From contig BRKX01000003.1 of assembly GCA_026008535.1 (NCBI GenBank), positions 28,138,001 through 28,202,000 of the forward strand: a DNA stretch of 64,000 bases. Reading direction: 5' to 3'. Position numbers and translations under genes: made by a program. Shown here one piece after another: positions 23,974 to 34,305 of this stretch. Origin of the DNA: Perilla frutescens. Its lineage: Eukaryota; Streptophyta; Magnoliopsida; Lamiales; Lamiaceae. Within the stretch, counting starts at the first letter, position 1. Each line of letters opens with the position of its first letter. Under the pieces are notes generated by a model. That model saw only the letters and a program-made list of their open reading frames with translations, was not told the origin of the DNA and made no database searches.

Positions 23974-26847
23974 TGTAATACCCCGAAATATTTTAGAAGG
24001 TTTAATTCAACTTATGTTACCCTCTGGTAAGTTAGAAAATAAGTTGGGTCCTTAAATGACTCAAATAAAGGAAAATCGCAGCCAGGGAAATCTGTTAAAT
24101 CTAATTTGGTCAAAAATTACCTTAAAAATATGTTATGATATTTTTCTCGGGTTGATAGGAAATATTTCAAGAATCGTGCCAACCTTTGAAATTTTAAATT
24201 TCGAGTTCAAATGAACTCTTGGCACAACTTTAAGTTGGAAAATAATAAATTTAATATAAAAAGGCACATCCGTCATTATCCAATTTCTTTTTCAAAAGAT
24301 TATCTTATTCTTAATTATCCTATTCTTTTTCCATCATTATCCTCTTTCTTTTATTCATTATTATCCTATTTATTTTTCCTCTATAAATAGGAGCTTAAGG
24401 TTTCATTTTTCATTCATTTTCAAAATCGAAACACCGAGCAGCTTCCAGAGAATATACAACTCTAGTTTCCTATTTCAATTCTGAAATAGTCATTTTGAAG
24501 GTGTCAACGCGTAGATCACGAATACATGATTGAAATGATGACACGAAGGATGATCACGATGGAAAATCATCGTGACCGCTGCCAATTCCTCGGAGAAGGT
24601 ACTTTCTCCGATTCTGGTCATTCGGACCGATGAATTTAGAAATTTCAAGTTCTAAATATGCTTATATTGCGATTATCTTTAATTCTACCGATTCCGATTT
24701 TTGATGTTGTGAGTTTTCGGTATTTTTCCCCGTTTTCATTTTATGTAAATCTCAGATCTACTCTTCCTGGATAGTCGTATTAGAAATCTTCTTTTTATAA
24801 ATAGTCTTTGATCATTTGGATCTTGTAGTTAACCGGAATAGATTTTTGATTTCTTGTCGTTTGAAATCTGGATCCGAATATTACATTATAAATCTGCCAG
24901 TTTTGAATTTATGATCTAGCCGTTCGATCTTTGATCTGATTACACCATTAAATTCCTTATTTTCTGCACTATCAAAAATTGTACTTTTGAGCGAAAATCC
25001 AACGAGTATCGAGCTCGATCGAGACCGATACATTTTCAGCTAAAATCTGTGAATATTCTTACCGAAACTCCCGTTTCACCCATTTTGGGTCGTCAAATCA
25101 AAAAAGTTTCTTCTAGAAAGTTGCTCGAAATAATATTTCCTATGCTCCCGTCGAATTTCGTAATTTTCGGATGAGTTTTGAATAATATCGATTATTTAAT
25201 ATAAGCAGTTATTTTTATACTGGAGTCATGTGTTATCGAAAAATTCTAAAACTCTCAAACTATAGTCTTGGCATATATAGGATGGTCCTTGAATATTTTC
25301 ATAATTTTTGAACGGTTAGAAAGTGCCGTGGCACAAATCTGATAAAAATCGATTAAAATGGCAAGTTTTGAAAAGAGACCCCTGTCAAATCGGTTGGTCC
25401 CAATAAATCAAGAATAATATTTTGGAATTTATTTCCTTCTTTATCGGAATTATTCGAGGTCTCTAGAGTCGCGCAATCTATTTCTAAAAAGAATAAAATT
25501 AAATAATAGCTCGGATTACAGTAGATTAATTTCCGAAAATATAGTAGTCGTTCTGAGCTGAAGATCGATCCTTGTAGGATTTGCATGACTTACGAGGAAG
25601 GTGAAGGATTGAATCTCGAGATGGTTAGAGCATCTTAGCCTAGGGGAACCAGGGAAGGACTTCTGTATGTATAAGGTGGGTTATACTACTATATCTTTGC
25701 AAATTGTATCTTTCGAGTTATTAAGCTCTGCTTTGTTAAAATTGCATATGTGACTATCTGTGTTAAATATTTACGTGCTACTGTATGTTGTCGGAGTCTC
25801 ATATACCAGCGCTGTGTCAATGTGAGTAGCTACAGTATGCATGCATTGTTTGTCCTGCCCTACTCCTTGTCGGTGAGACTAAAATGAAACACGTATTGAT
25901 TATACTCTTTGGGTATACTATGGCCATACTCAACGTTATGCGCTGGTGATGTAGTTTGGGTTGCGGGCAGTGACGGGTTATACTCTTAAGCGCTTCACGA
26001 TAAAATGTTTTGGTGAACTTAGGTTGCTTCCAACTTTTAAACCTCCTAAGTTTCACTATCTGCATGAACACAGATAGATTACTTTAATAAAATGATTTGC
26101 ATAACTTGAATTATAAAACTTGCCCACTGAGTGCATTAGTACTCAGCCCAAATCTTTTCAAATATTTTCAGGTAAGTAGGCTGGAGCGTGGAGGTGACGA
26201 GGCTGAGATATGGGCTATTATGATTTACATATTTTTCCGTTGTCCCTTTTTGTTAGTATTCTGTTAAGAATTGAGCTTTCGCACTTATGGTATTCTTTTG
26301 CTAAATGCTAAGAACTTTGATCTTGGTATTTTGTTGATATGATTCTGCTTCTCTGATTCTGAACATTTGTTGACTTCCTAGTTAACATGTATCATATGCT
26401 TAGCTACATAATTATTCCAAGGGGAGGAAGTCCGTCTTTCGTTATGTCTATTTGATCATTCATTTTGGCCTATGGAAGGGCTTCATTTGTTCAGCATATT
26501 GGTGTCTGTTTCTTTGTCGACCTATGAATGAGTCTATTAATTGTTGGTATCTGGTTATTTGTTTCCGTTTGGCCTATGAAAGGGCTTATTGAATTGTTAC
26601 AGCTTCCATTCTTCTCTTATATGCCGTTATAAACGGGGATTCGCTCTAGTTACAGAGGTTATGCTGCCTAATTTTTCGGAAGCCATAACCTATCTTTGGC
26701 ATACTCGATTGTTAAATTTTATTCCAAACATTAATCCTTTTGGATTAACACCCCGTCATTAATTTAATTACCCCATTTCTTTCCCGCTTCTTAATTCCCA
26801 CCCCCGTGGCGTCCATTTCCACGGTCTTTCGGGACCGGGGCGCTACA
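23974..26847 (+). repeat. Element B 5' LTR (2874 bp)
   Basis: Starts TGTAATACCCCG and ends GGGGCGCTACA. A TATAAATA box at 24382-24389 follows several ATTATCC words (24270-24370) and is the likely promoter. A short perfect inverted repeat, CACGATG/CATCGTG with a 6-base loop, lies at about 24558-24577. The LTR body has no coding frame; frames at 25353-25586 and 25817-26071 recur identically in the other LTR only because the LTRs are copies. Confidence 0.95.
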
Positions 26848-26850
26848 AAG

Positions 26851-26863
26851 TGGTATCAGAGCA
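26851..26863 (+). other. Element B primer binding site (tRNA-Met type)
   Basis: TGGTATCAGAGCA lies three bases after the 5' LTR, complementary to initiator tRNA-Met. Confidence 0.93.
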
Positions 26864-29754
26864 GGTTTGCAACTCTGCAGACCTGTTGGGTCTTATTTCG
26901 TCTTTCATTGAAATTCCGTATGATATTATATAAGCCCTCAGCTCGTCACTCACGCAACAGCTTAAAAGGTACGCATGTTTTTATGCAAATTTTAGTTTTT
27001 AAAAGTTTACATTATTTGTTGAAATGTTAAGTCTGTCTAAAAATGAAAGATTAAGATTCGCCGTGTTGACGGGAATTCCTCGAAAGATTGATTATTATGC
27101 GGATAGCATACTCTGATTAACTACACTGATTGCGTACTCTGTTGCTATGGTGATAGCATACTGGTTTTGAAATATGTCTGTGAGCATACTGGTTTCTGTC
27201 GAAAAACTATGTTGATTACATATATGTATGAACTTGTTTATATATGCCTTGTGCATACTTGTGATGTTGGGAACGTGCGGAATGCATACTGTAAACCTTG
27301 ATAGCCGGAATGTGTTTATTGTTCATACTCTTGGATGAGTACAAGAACTTGAAAGTGGGAGAATGTAAGATTAACTTAGCCTATAGTTGATGAACTTAGG
27401 CTGAATTTGTAAACACTAATGAGATTGTTGAGAACATAGTTTGACTGAGGAAACGTTTCATTTTGATGACTGAACATAAACTTACGGCTCGGAATAACTG
27501 CCACATGTATATCACGATGAGCGGATTATGAGATTTTGTACATATACCAAGAAAGAGATCGATTCGGTGTTTGAGTTCATTGGGGAAATAACCTACTCTG
27601 TGGGGGTCAACATTCGGTTAGAAGAAGTCTTTCAGATTGAGCTGTGTTAAAGTTGACCAAGAATTTGCGTTGTTACTAGGAAGATGGAGACAGTAAGGAA
27701 TAAAATATTTTGAAAACAAAAACATAAGTCGACGATCTATGTGGAGACTGTGAATTTTTGTGGGTAGATATGTTAGACGATGATGGCTACTACAAACAAG
27801 GTTCAACATCAGAATTGTCACCTGAGCGAAATATTGAAATAGACCGATCACCGTCTTTTATACCTCCATGTGGAGATGAGGTTATAAAGCTTTAACTTTG
27901 AACTAGAAGCAAAGAAACGAGTAATCGATTTATAGGCCAGTTATCAGATTGTAGATCTATTACACGTTCAAGAAATCCCTACGCAAGCTTTCAACTCAGG
28001 AGTCACGTTTAACGATCCTGTTGCGATTACAGGGAATAAAGATTCGTTCCTCCAAGAGAAAGCTCTTCACCTCAGTGGATGGCTAATCGAGGCCCTGGCG
28101 TGTTTCATTCCCAAGATTTGTAGCTTGTTTTAGATCAATTTTTAGAATGAGGGTAAAGATGGTCGTCACAATTGCAGCCAAATTAATTTAAAGATATGTT
28201 TATCGGTGTTCTACTCAGCTTTCATGAGAAGTTAAGTCAAACTATTTTGAGTATAGGAGGTATCATAGATCAAGTCGTTCTCTCGTATCCTTCCGATGGG
28301 TAGAAAATGATTCCCGAGACGTCGCTTTTCCAGCCAGTGCAAAGTCTAGCCGACTCGTGCTTTATCGTAGCAACCTCGTAAAAAAAAACAAGATGGGTGA
28401 AGCTCAAGAAAGAAGGAAGGAGAACCCGAAGAATATCGTTAAGAAGATAGACCTAGTGTTCGATAGATTGAGAGTTTCATTATGATAGGAAGTTTTGATG
28501 AGTCTATTTATTCATTCTCGTGTTGATAGAATCGATTTATTCATTCTCTTTTGAAATCGATTTATTCTCTTATTAATTGAATCAATTTCCCTTCAACAGC
28601 TTCATATCGTTTGAAATTCTCCATTTATACCACTTGCGATTCGTTGATTTTATCCTCTTGGATAATTTGAAATCTTTTGGATGATACTTCTTTGATCATC
28701 AAGAATCAGCAATGGCATTTACTTGTTAGGCTATGCTGACGCCTTTATGAAAATATTTCAGCACGGTTCTCAGTTCTTAAGCGTTGATTTTCTTTTGTTA
28801 TTCTCATATATCTTTGTAAAATGTGAGAACCCTTCGAGTTATAAATCCTCTAAAAAGGTAATATTTTCGGTATAAATAACCTAGTGTTACCTCTCTTCCA
28901 ACTGTTGTTAATCAGATAAAGTTCTCACTCAGAGGTGTTTGATTTATTTTAATCTCACTCATAGAACTTAAGTGTGAGTCTTCAAATAGAAGAGAGAGCT
29001 TATAGAAGTATTCATTTAAGTATATTGCTAGGAGAGCGAATGATAGTATTCCATAATGACGAATGGAACCGAAAAAAAAAAAATCAGTTAGTGTTCTCCA
29101 AAGTCGAAAGTACATTTCTAAAGTAATTTCTCAGGTCGTAACATTTGAGATGATCAATGGATGTCAACAAGCAAGTTTCGAGCTTACAGTTAAAGTCTAG
29201 ACATGCGATTCTTATTATGCATGCAAGCGAAGGTGATCACTAGCGGGAGCTAGACAATCGGATTACCACTTTAAAGAAAAGAGAAGAGTATAACAAGTAA
29301 AATAAGACTAATTTGTATCGGAAATACGATTCAAGCACGCTTCAAGAAGACGTGAACGTCGAATCTCAAGATTTTAAGGAAAGAGATAAAACACAGTTCG
29401 AACCTGATAGAATTTGTAATCCAACCATCTAAGGGTGTTCTCATTCGAATCATGGGGATATTATATGAAGTCGGTGCATTGTGATAGCTCTCATAAAGGA
29501 TAGAGAAAGGTGGTGAACGTTTAGGCTTTCTGAAAGATAAATTTGCGTGGAAAAGAAGAACGAGTATAGACTCTTCAAGGAAGTATTTGACCAAGAAGAA
29601 AGCGGAAAGAGGGATAAAGGTTGAGAATCAACCTAAAGAATAGGAGACCTATATCGGTTCTAGGCAGGAAGTACAAAAATTGAGGTTTTGAACCCTGAGA
29701 ATGTACTTTGATACTTTTTCTCAAGATATGGAAATTTCGGGACGAAATTTATTT
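26864..29754 (+). other. Element B interior, no coding capacity, with GCATACT cluster
   Basis: About 2.9 kb without a frame longer than roughly 90 codons and without retroelement motifs, except at its very end. There 29730-29754 reads in one frame as YFFSRYGNFGTKFI then stop, resembling the end of Tekay/Del pol (YP-LF, GGACGAAATTT). Between 27106 and 27329 the word GCATACT or a one-base variant occurs seven times at 22-69 bp spacing (27106, 27132, 27156, 27184, 27253, 27284, 27323). Its function is unknown; proximity to the primer site would suit a packaging or dimerisation region, but this is speculation. Confidence 0.75.
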
Positions 29755-29767
29755 AAGGGGGGTAGAA
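29755..29767 (+). other. Element B polypurine tract
   Basis: AAGGGGGGTAGAA directly precedes the 3' LTR start TGTAATACC. This is the usual Tekay/Del-type tract. Confidence 0.92.
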
Positions 29768-32641
29768 TGTAATACCCCGAAATATTTTAGAAGGTTTAAT
29801 TCAACTTATGTTACCCTCTGGTAAGTTAGAAAATAAGTTGGGTCCTTAAATGACTCAAATAAAGGAAAATCGCAGCCAGGGAAATCTGTTAAATCTAATT
29901 TGGTAAAAAATTACCTTAAAAATATGTTATGATATTTTTCTCGGGTTGATAGGAAATATTTCAAGAATCGTGCCAACCTTTGAAATTTTAAATTTCGAGT
30001 TCAAATGAACTCCTGGCACAACTTTAAGTTGGAAAATAATAAATTTAATATAAAAAGGCACATCCGTCATTATCCAATTTCTTTTTCAAAAGATTATCTT
30101 ATTCTTAATTATCCTATTCTTTTTCCATCATTATCCTCTTTCTTTTATTCATTATTATCCTATTTATTTTTCCTCTATAAATAGGAGCTTAAGGTTTCAT
30201 TTTTCATTCATTTTCAAAATCGAAACACCGAGCAGCTTCCAGAGAATATACAACTCTAGTTTCCTATTTCAATTCTGAAATAGTCATTTTGAAGGTGTCA
30301 ACGCGTAGATCACGAATACATGATTGAAATGATGACACGAAGGATGATCACGATGGAAAATCATCGTGACCGCTGCCAATTCCTCGGAGAAGGTACTTTC
30401 TCCGATTCTGGTCATTCGGACCGATGAATTTAGAAATTTCAAGTTCTAAATATGCTTATATTGCGATTATCTTTAATTCTACCGATTCCGATTTTTGATG
30501 TTGTGAGTTTTCGGTATTTTTCCCCGTTTTCATTTTATGTAAATCTCAGATCTACTCTTCCTGGATAGTCGTATTAGAAATCTTCTTTTTATAAATAGTC
30601 TTTGATCATTTGGATCTTGTAGTTAACCGGAATAGATTTTTGATTTCTTGTCGTTTGAAATCTGGATCCGAATATTACATTATAAATCTGCCAGTTTTGA
30701 ATTTATGATCTAGCCGTTCGATCTTTGATTTGATTACACCATTAAATTCCTTATTTTCTGCACTATCAAAAATTGTACTTTTGAGCGAAAATCCAACGAG
30801 TATCGAGCTCGATCGAGACCGATACATTTTCAGCTAAAATCTGTGAATATTCTTACCGAAACTCCCGTTTCACCCATTTTGGGTCGTCAAATCAAAAAAG
30901 TTTCTTCTAGAAAGTTGCTCGAAATAATATTTCCTATGCTCCCGTCGAATTTCGTAATTTTCGGATGAGTTTTGAATAATATCGATTATTTAATATAAGC
31001 AGTTATTTTTATACTGGAGTCATGTGTTATCGAAAAATTCTAAAACTCTCAAACTATAGTCTTGGCATATATAGGATGGTCCTTGAATATTTTCATAATT
31101 TTTGAACGGTTAGAAAGTGCCGTGGCACAAATCTGATAAAAATCGATTAAAATGGCAAGTTTTGAAAAGAGACCCCTGTCAAATCGGTTGGTCCCAATAA
31201 ATCAAGAATAATATTTTGGAATTTATTTCCTTCTTTATCGGAATTATTCGAGGTCTCTAGAGTCGCGCAATCTATTTCTAAAAAGAATAAAATTAAATAA
31301 TAGCTCGGATTACAGTAGATTAATTTCCGAAAATATAGTAGTCGTTCTGAGCTGAAGATCGATCCTTGTAGGATTTGCATGACTTACGAGGAAGGTGAAG
31401 GATTGAATCTCGAGATGGTTAGAGCATCTTAGCCTAGGGGAACCAGGGAAGGACTTCTGTATGTATAAGGTGGGTTATACTACTATATCTTTGCAAATTG
31501 TATCTTTCGAGTTATTAAGCTCTGCTTTGTTAAAATTGCATATGTGACTATCTGTGTTAAATATTTACGTGCTACTGTATGTTGTCGGAGTCTCATATAC
31601 CAGCGCTGTGTCAATGTGAGTAGCTACAGTATGCATGCATTGTTTGTCCTGCCCTACTCCTTGTCGGTGAGACTAAAATGAAACACGTATTGATTATACT
31701 CTTTGGGTATACTATGGCCATACTCAACGTTATGCGCTGGTGATGTAGTTTGGGTTGCGGGCAGTGACGGGTTATACTCTTAAGCGCTTCACGATAAAAT
31801 GTTTTGGTGAACTTAGGTTGCTTCCAACTTTTAAACCTCCTAAGTTTCACTATCTGCATGAACACAGATAGATTACTTTAATAAAATAATTTGCATAACT
31901 TGAATTATAAAACTTGCCCACTGAGTGCATTAGTACTCAGCCCAAATCTTTTCAAACATTTTCAGGTAAGTAGGCTGGAGCGTGGAGGTGACGAGGCTGA
32001 GATATGGGCTATTATGATTTACATATTTTTCCGTTGTCCCTTTTTGTTAGTATTCTGTTAAGAATTGAGCTTTCGCACTTATGGTATTCTTTTGCTAAAT
32101 GCTAAGAACTTTGATCTTGGTATTTTGTTGATATGATTCTGCTTCTCTGATTCTGAACATTTGTTGACTTCCTAGTTAACATGTATCATATGCTTAGCTA
32201 CATAATTATTCCAAGGGGAGGAAGTCCGTCTTTCGTTATGTCTATTTGATCATTCATTTTGGCCTATGGAAGGGCTTCATTTGTTCAGCATATTGGTGTC
32301 TGTTTCTTTGTCGACCTATGAATGAGTCTATTAATTGTTGGTATCTGGTTATTTGTTTCCGTTTGGCCTATAAAAGGGCTTATTGAATTGTTACAGCTTC
32401 CATTCTTCTCTTATAAGCCGTTATAAACGGGGATTCGCTCTAGTTACAGAGGTTATGCTGCCTAATTTTTCGGAAGGCATAACCTATCTTTGGCATACTC
32501 GATTGTTAAATTTTATTCCAAACATTAATCCTTTTGGATTAACACCCCGTCATTAATTTAATTACCCCATTTCTTTCCCGCTTCTTAATTCCCACCCCCG
32601 TGGCGTCCATTTCCACGGTCTTTCGGGACCGGGGCGCTACA
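29768..32641 (+). repeat. Element B 3' LTR (2874 bp)
   Basis: Same length and almost the same sequence as 23974-26847. The TATAAATA box is at 30176-30183. It is followed by ATGC and the rest of the Sirevirus env-like gene. Confidence 0.95.
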
Positions 32642-32645
32642 ATGC
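32642..32645. repeat. Target site duplication (right copy, ATGC) of element B
   Basis: Matches 23970-23973 and directly follows the LTR end at 32641. Removing element B and one copy restores an uninterrupted codon register in the env-like gene. Confidence 0.8.
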
Positions 32646-32979
32646 TCCGGATGTTCCTTCCCGTGATGCTGATGAAAGCTCGAGACCTGTGCCACCATCT
32701 GTCCTAGACAGATCTGCTGCCTCTTTTGTTGTCACTTCTGTTTTCTTTGACAGGTATATCAAGTCTTTGGAGCGTGAAGTTGTGTTTCTGAGCAAGTCTA
32801 TTCGGACTTTCAAAACTAGGAAATAAGAGTTGGAGGCCTTGCTGATTGATCTCCGGGCCCGAGCCCTTGGCCTTGCCTCGCCGCTTGACATGCCGAGTGC
32901 TTTCTCTGTTCCTGCTACTGATAAGTCAGCTGCTGTTGATACCGATGCTGATGATGATGCTGCTGCCTCCCCGGCCTGA
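32646..32979 (+). pseudogene. Sirevirus env-like ORF, 3' part
   Basis: This continues the frame left at 23973. It contains YIKSLEREVVFLSKSIRTFKTR, a heptad-like stretch suggesting a coiled coil, then an Ala/Asp-rich end, closing with TGA at 32977-32979. A TAA at 32824-32826 breaks it. A C-terminal coiled coil is described for SIRE1-type env-like proteins. A dyad copy (32700) lies at the start. The minus-strand frame over this stretch is a shadow. Confidence 0.78.
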
Positions 32980-33379
32980 AGTTTGGTGTTTGCCGTTTCT
33001 GGCAACAATTAAGGGGGAGAAGAGTGTGTTGGTGCACAAATTCCACTGCTACTGCTGCTATGAGCATGTGCTCATTTTTTTATGTTTTATGATTTCTGAA
33101 CAAACAATTTATTAGGGATGCTGTTTTATCCCATTTTATTTTTGTTGGTCTGTACTTTTTTTTTTATCGACTGACAATGCAGTTCTATACTGCGAAAACA
33201 ATGCTCTGATCATGATGAAGGCACTCCCAGTTCAGATTCAGGGGGAGTGTGCTTGTAACTGTCTCTGACAGTTTTTAAATATATCACTCATTTTGATATA
33301 TTGTTGATCTGCGAAGTTTATTCAAGTGTTGTGCAGATCGTGATGATAATTGCCGACCATAAACGCCAAAGGGAGAGAT
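32980..33379 (+). other. Sirevirus 3' untranslated region with three polypurine tracts
   Basis: Purine tracts occur at about 33009-33020 (TTAAGGGGGAGAAG), 33238-33248 (TCAGGGGGAGTG) and directly before the LTR at 33367-33379 (CCAAAGGGAGAGA). Multiple tracts upstream of the 3' LTR are a noted Sirevirus trait. A T-rich run lies at 33155-33170, and a dyad copy at 33260-33270. Confidence 0.8.
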
Positions 33380-34300
33380 TGTTAGTGCCACTGCATGCAC
33401 TAAGTTTTTGTGTTGTTAAATTGGCGAGATATGTTCGACAATGTGTGCCTGGGTATGTCCCACGAAGATTTGTTTTTCGTTGTGCAAGAAAAGAAAGAAC
33501 AGTTGGTGAACTATTCCAGAGTATGTCCCAGACAGAACCAGGGACACTCTATTTATGGCAGTTTCCTTGTTGGAAACATCTTGCGCCAAACCAGTTTGGA
33601 AGCTCAAGATAGATTCGTTTTACTGCCTTGTGGTGTAGATCCGGTGCTGAATTAACCCTCCTACACATGGGAAGTATCTACACACGTTTGGAAACCCACA
33701 AACCACTTACCTAGTTGGTGGAAAGCAAGAGATTGACGCCAAGCTAAAGAGAAGCCTATATATGAAGACCGATTTGTGCAGCAATCGGTACCACTGATAT
33801 TTTGTTTAGATTCTAGTGTTAGAATCAGTTTGTGGTCGTTTTTGTAACTAGTAGTTGTTCATTAAAATGTTCAACGTGATAGACTAGTATTGAGTGTTTA
33901 CGAGTGAAACACGTGAGGAGATTTTTATTCTATTTTGTACGCAATCTCGGGAGAGATTGTAAGTTGATGTCGTGGGTAGCTAGAGTGAGTCTAGTGTCAC
34001 GGTTATGAGGGGATCTTACAACTTTCGACTAGTGAAAGAGTTCGTAGAGAAGAACAGGTAGCATGAGGCGGGAGGCTTGTATGTATAATATCCCTAATAC
34101 ACTCGACGAAGGAGTACCAGTCGAATCTTCAAGTTTGGGAGCAATCCCCCAGAGTAGGTTGGTTGAACCAAACTAGGTTATCATCTCATGCGTTTTTACT
34201 GCTTTATTTATTTATGTTCTTGCATCTGTCCCACACATATCATAGAACAATTTTTAAGCAGTTTACTAAAAACGTTTAAAGCACGGATTACTGTTTTACA
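33380..34300 (+). repeat. Sirevirus 3' LTR (921 bp)
   Basis: Collinear with 7332-8252, with about 33 substitutions by eye. TATATAT box at 33757-33763, dyad copy at 33524-33534. It ends TTTTACA, followed by GGAAG. Confidence 0.95.
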
Positions 34301-34305
34301 GGAAG
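34301..34305. repeat. Target site duplication (right copy, GGAAG) of the Sirevirus
   Basis: Matches 7327-7331. The Athila frame resumes immediately after it on the minus strand. Confidence 0.95.

Larger units (their letters stand above)
23974..32641 (+). mobile_element. Element B: young large non-autonomous LTR element (LARD-like), Tekay/Del-related
   Basis: Two LTRs of exactly 2874 bp flank a 2920-bp interior, with a tRNA-Met primer site, a polypurine tract and a target duplication in the Sirevirus env-like gene. I counted about eight differences between the LTRs (about 0.3%), so insertion is recent relative to everything else here. The interior has no gag, protease, RT or integrase frame. 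Its last bases resemble a chromovirus pol tail. It carries complete cis signals and depends on enzymes supplied elsewhere. Confidence 0.92.
7332..34300 (+). mobile_element. Sirevirus-type Ty1/copia retrotransposon, twice interrupted
   Basis: The element is bounded by two 921-bp LTRs and GGAAG target duplications. Without its two insertions (13195-21974 and 23974-32641) it is about 9.5 kb. Its order is gag with zinc knuckle, protease, integrase, RT, RNase H, then an env-like ORF, a layout characteristic of Sireviruses such as soybean SIRE1. Other Sirevirus-like features are the initiator-tRNA-Met primer site and several polypurine tracts before the 3' LTR. The LTRs differ at about 33 positions by eye (roughly 3.6%), so it is older than element B. 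Nonsense codons occur in every gene. Confidence 0.93.

Noticed and set aside
25353..26071. Two minus-strand frames repeated exactly at 31147-31865
   Set aside because: They lie in the element B LTRs; identity follows from LTR duplication, and no motif is present.
26806..27030. Small plus-strand frame at the element B LTR/interior boundary
   Set aside because: It spans the LTR end and primer site, so it cannot be a conserved protein start.
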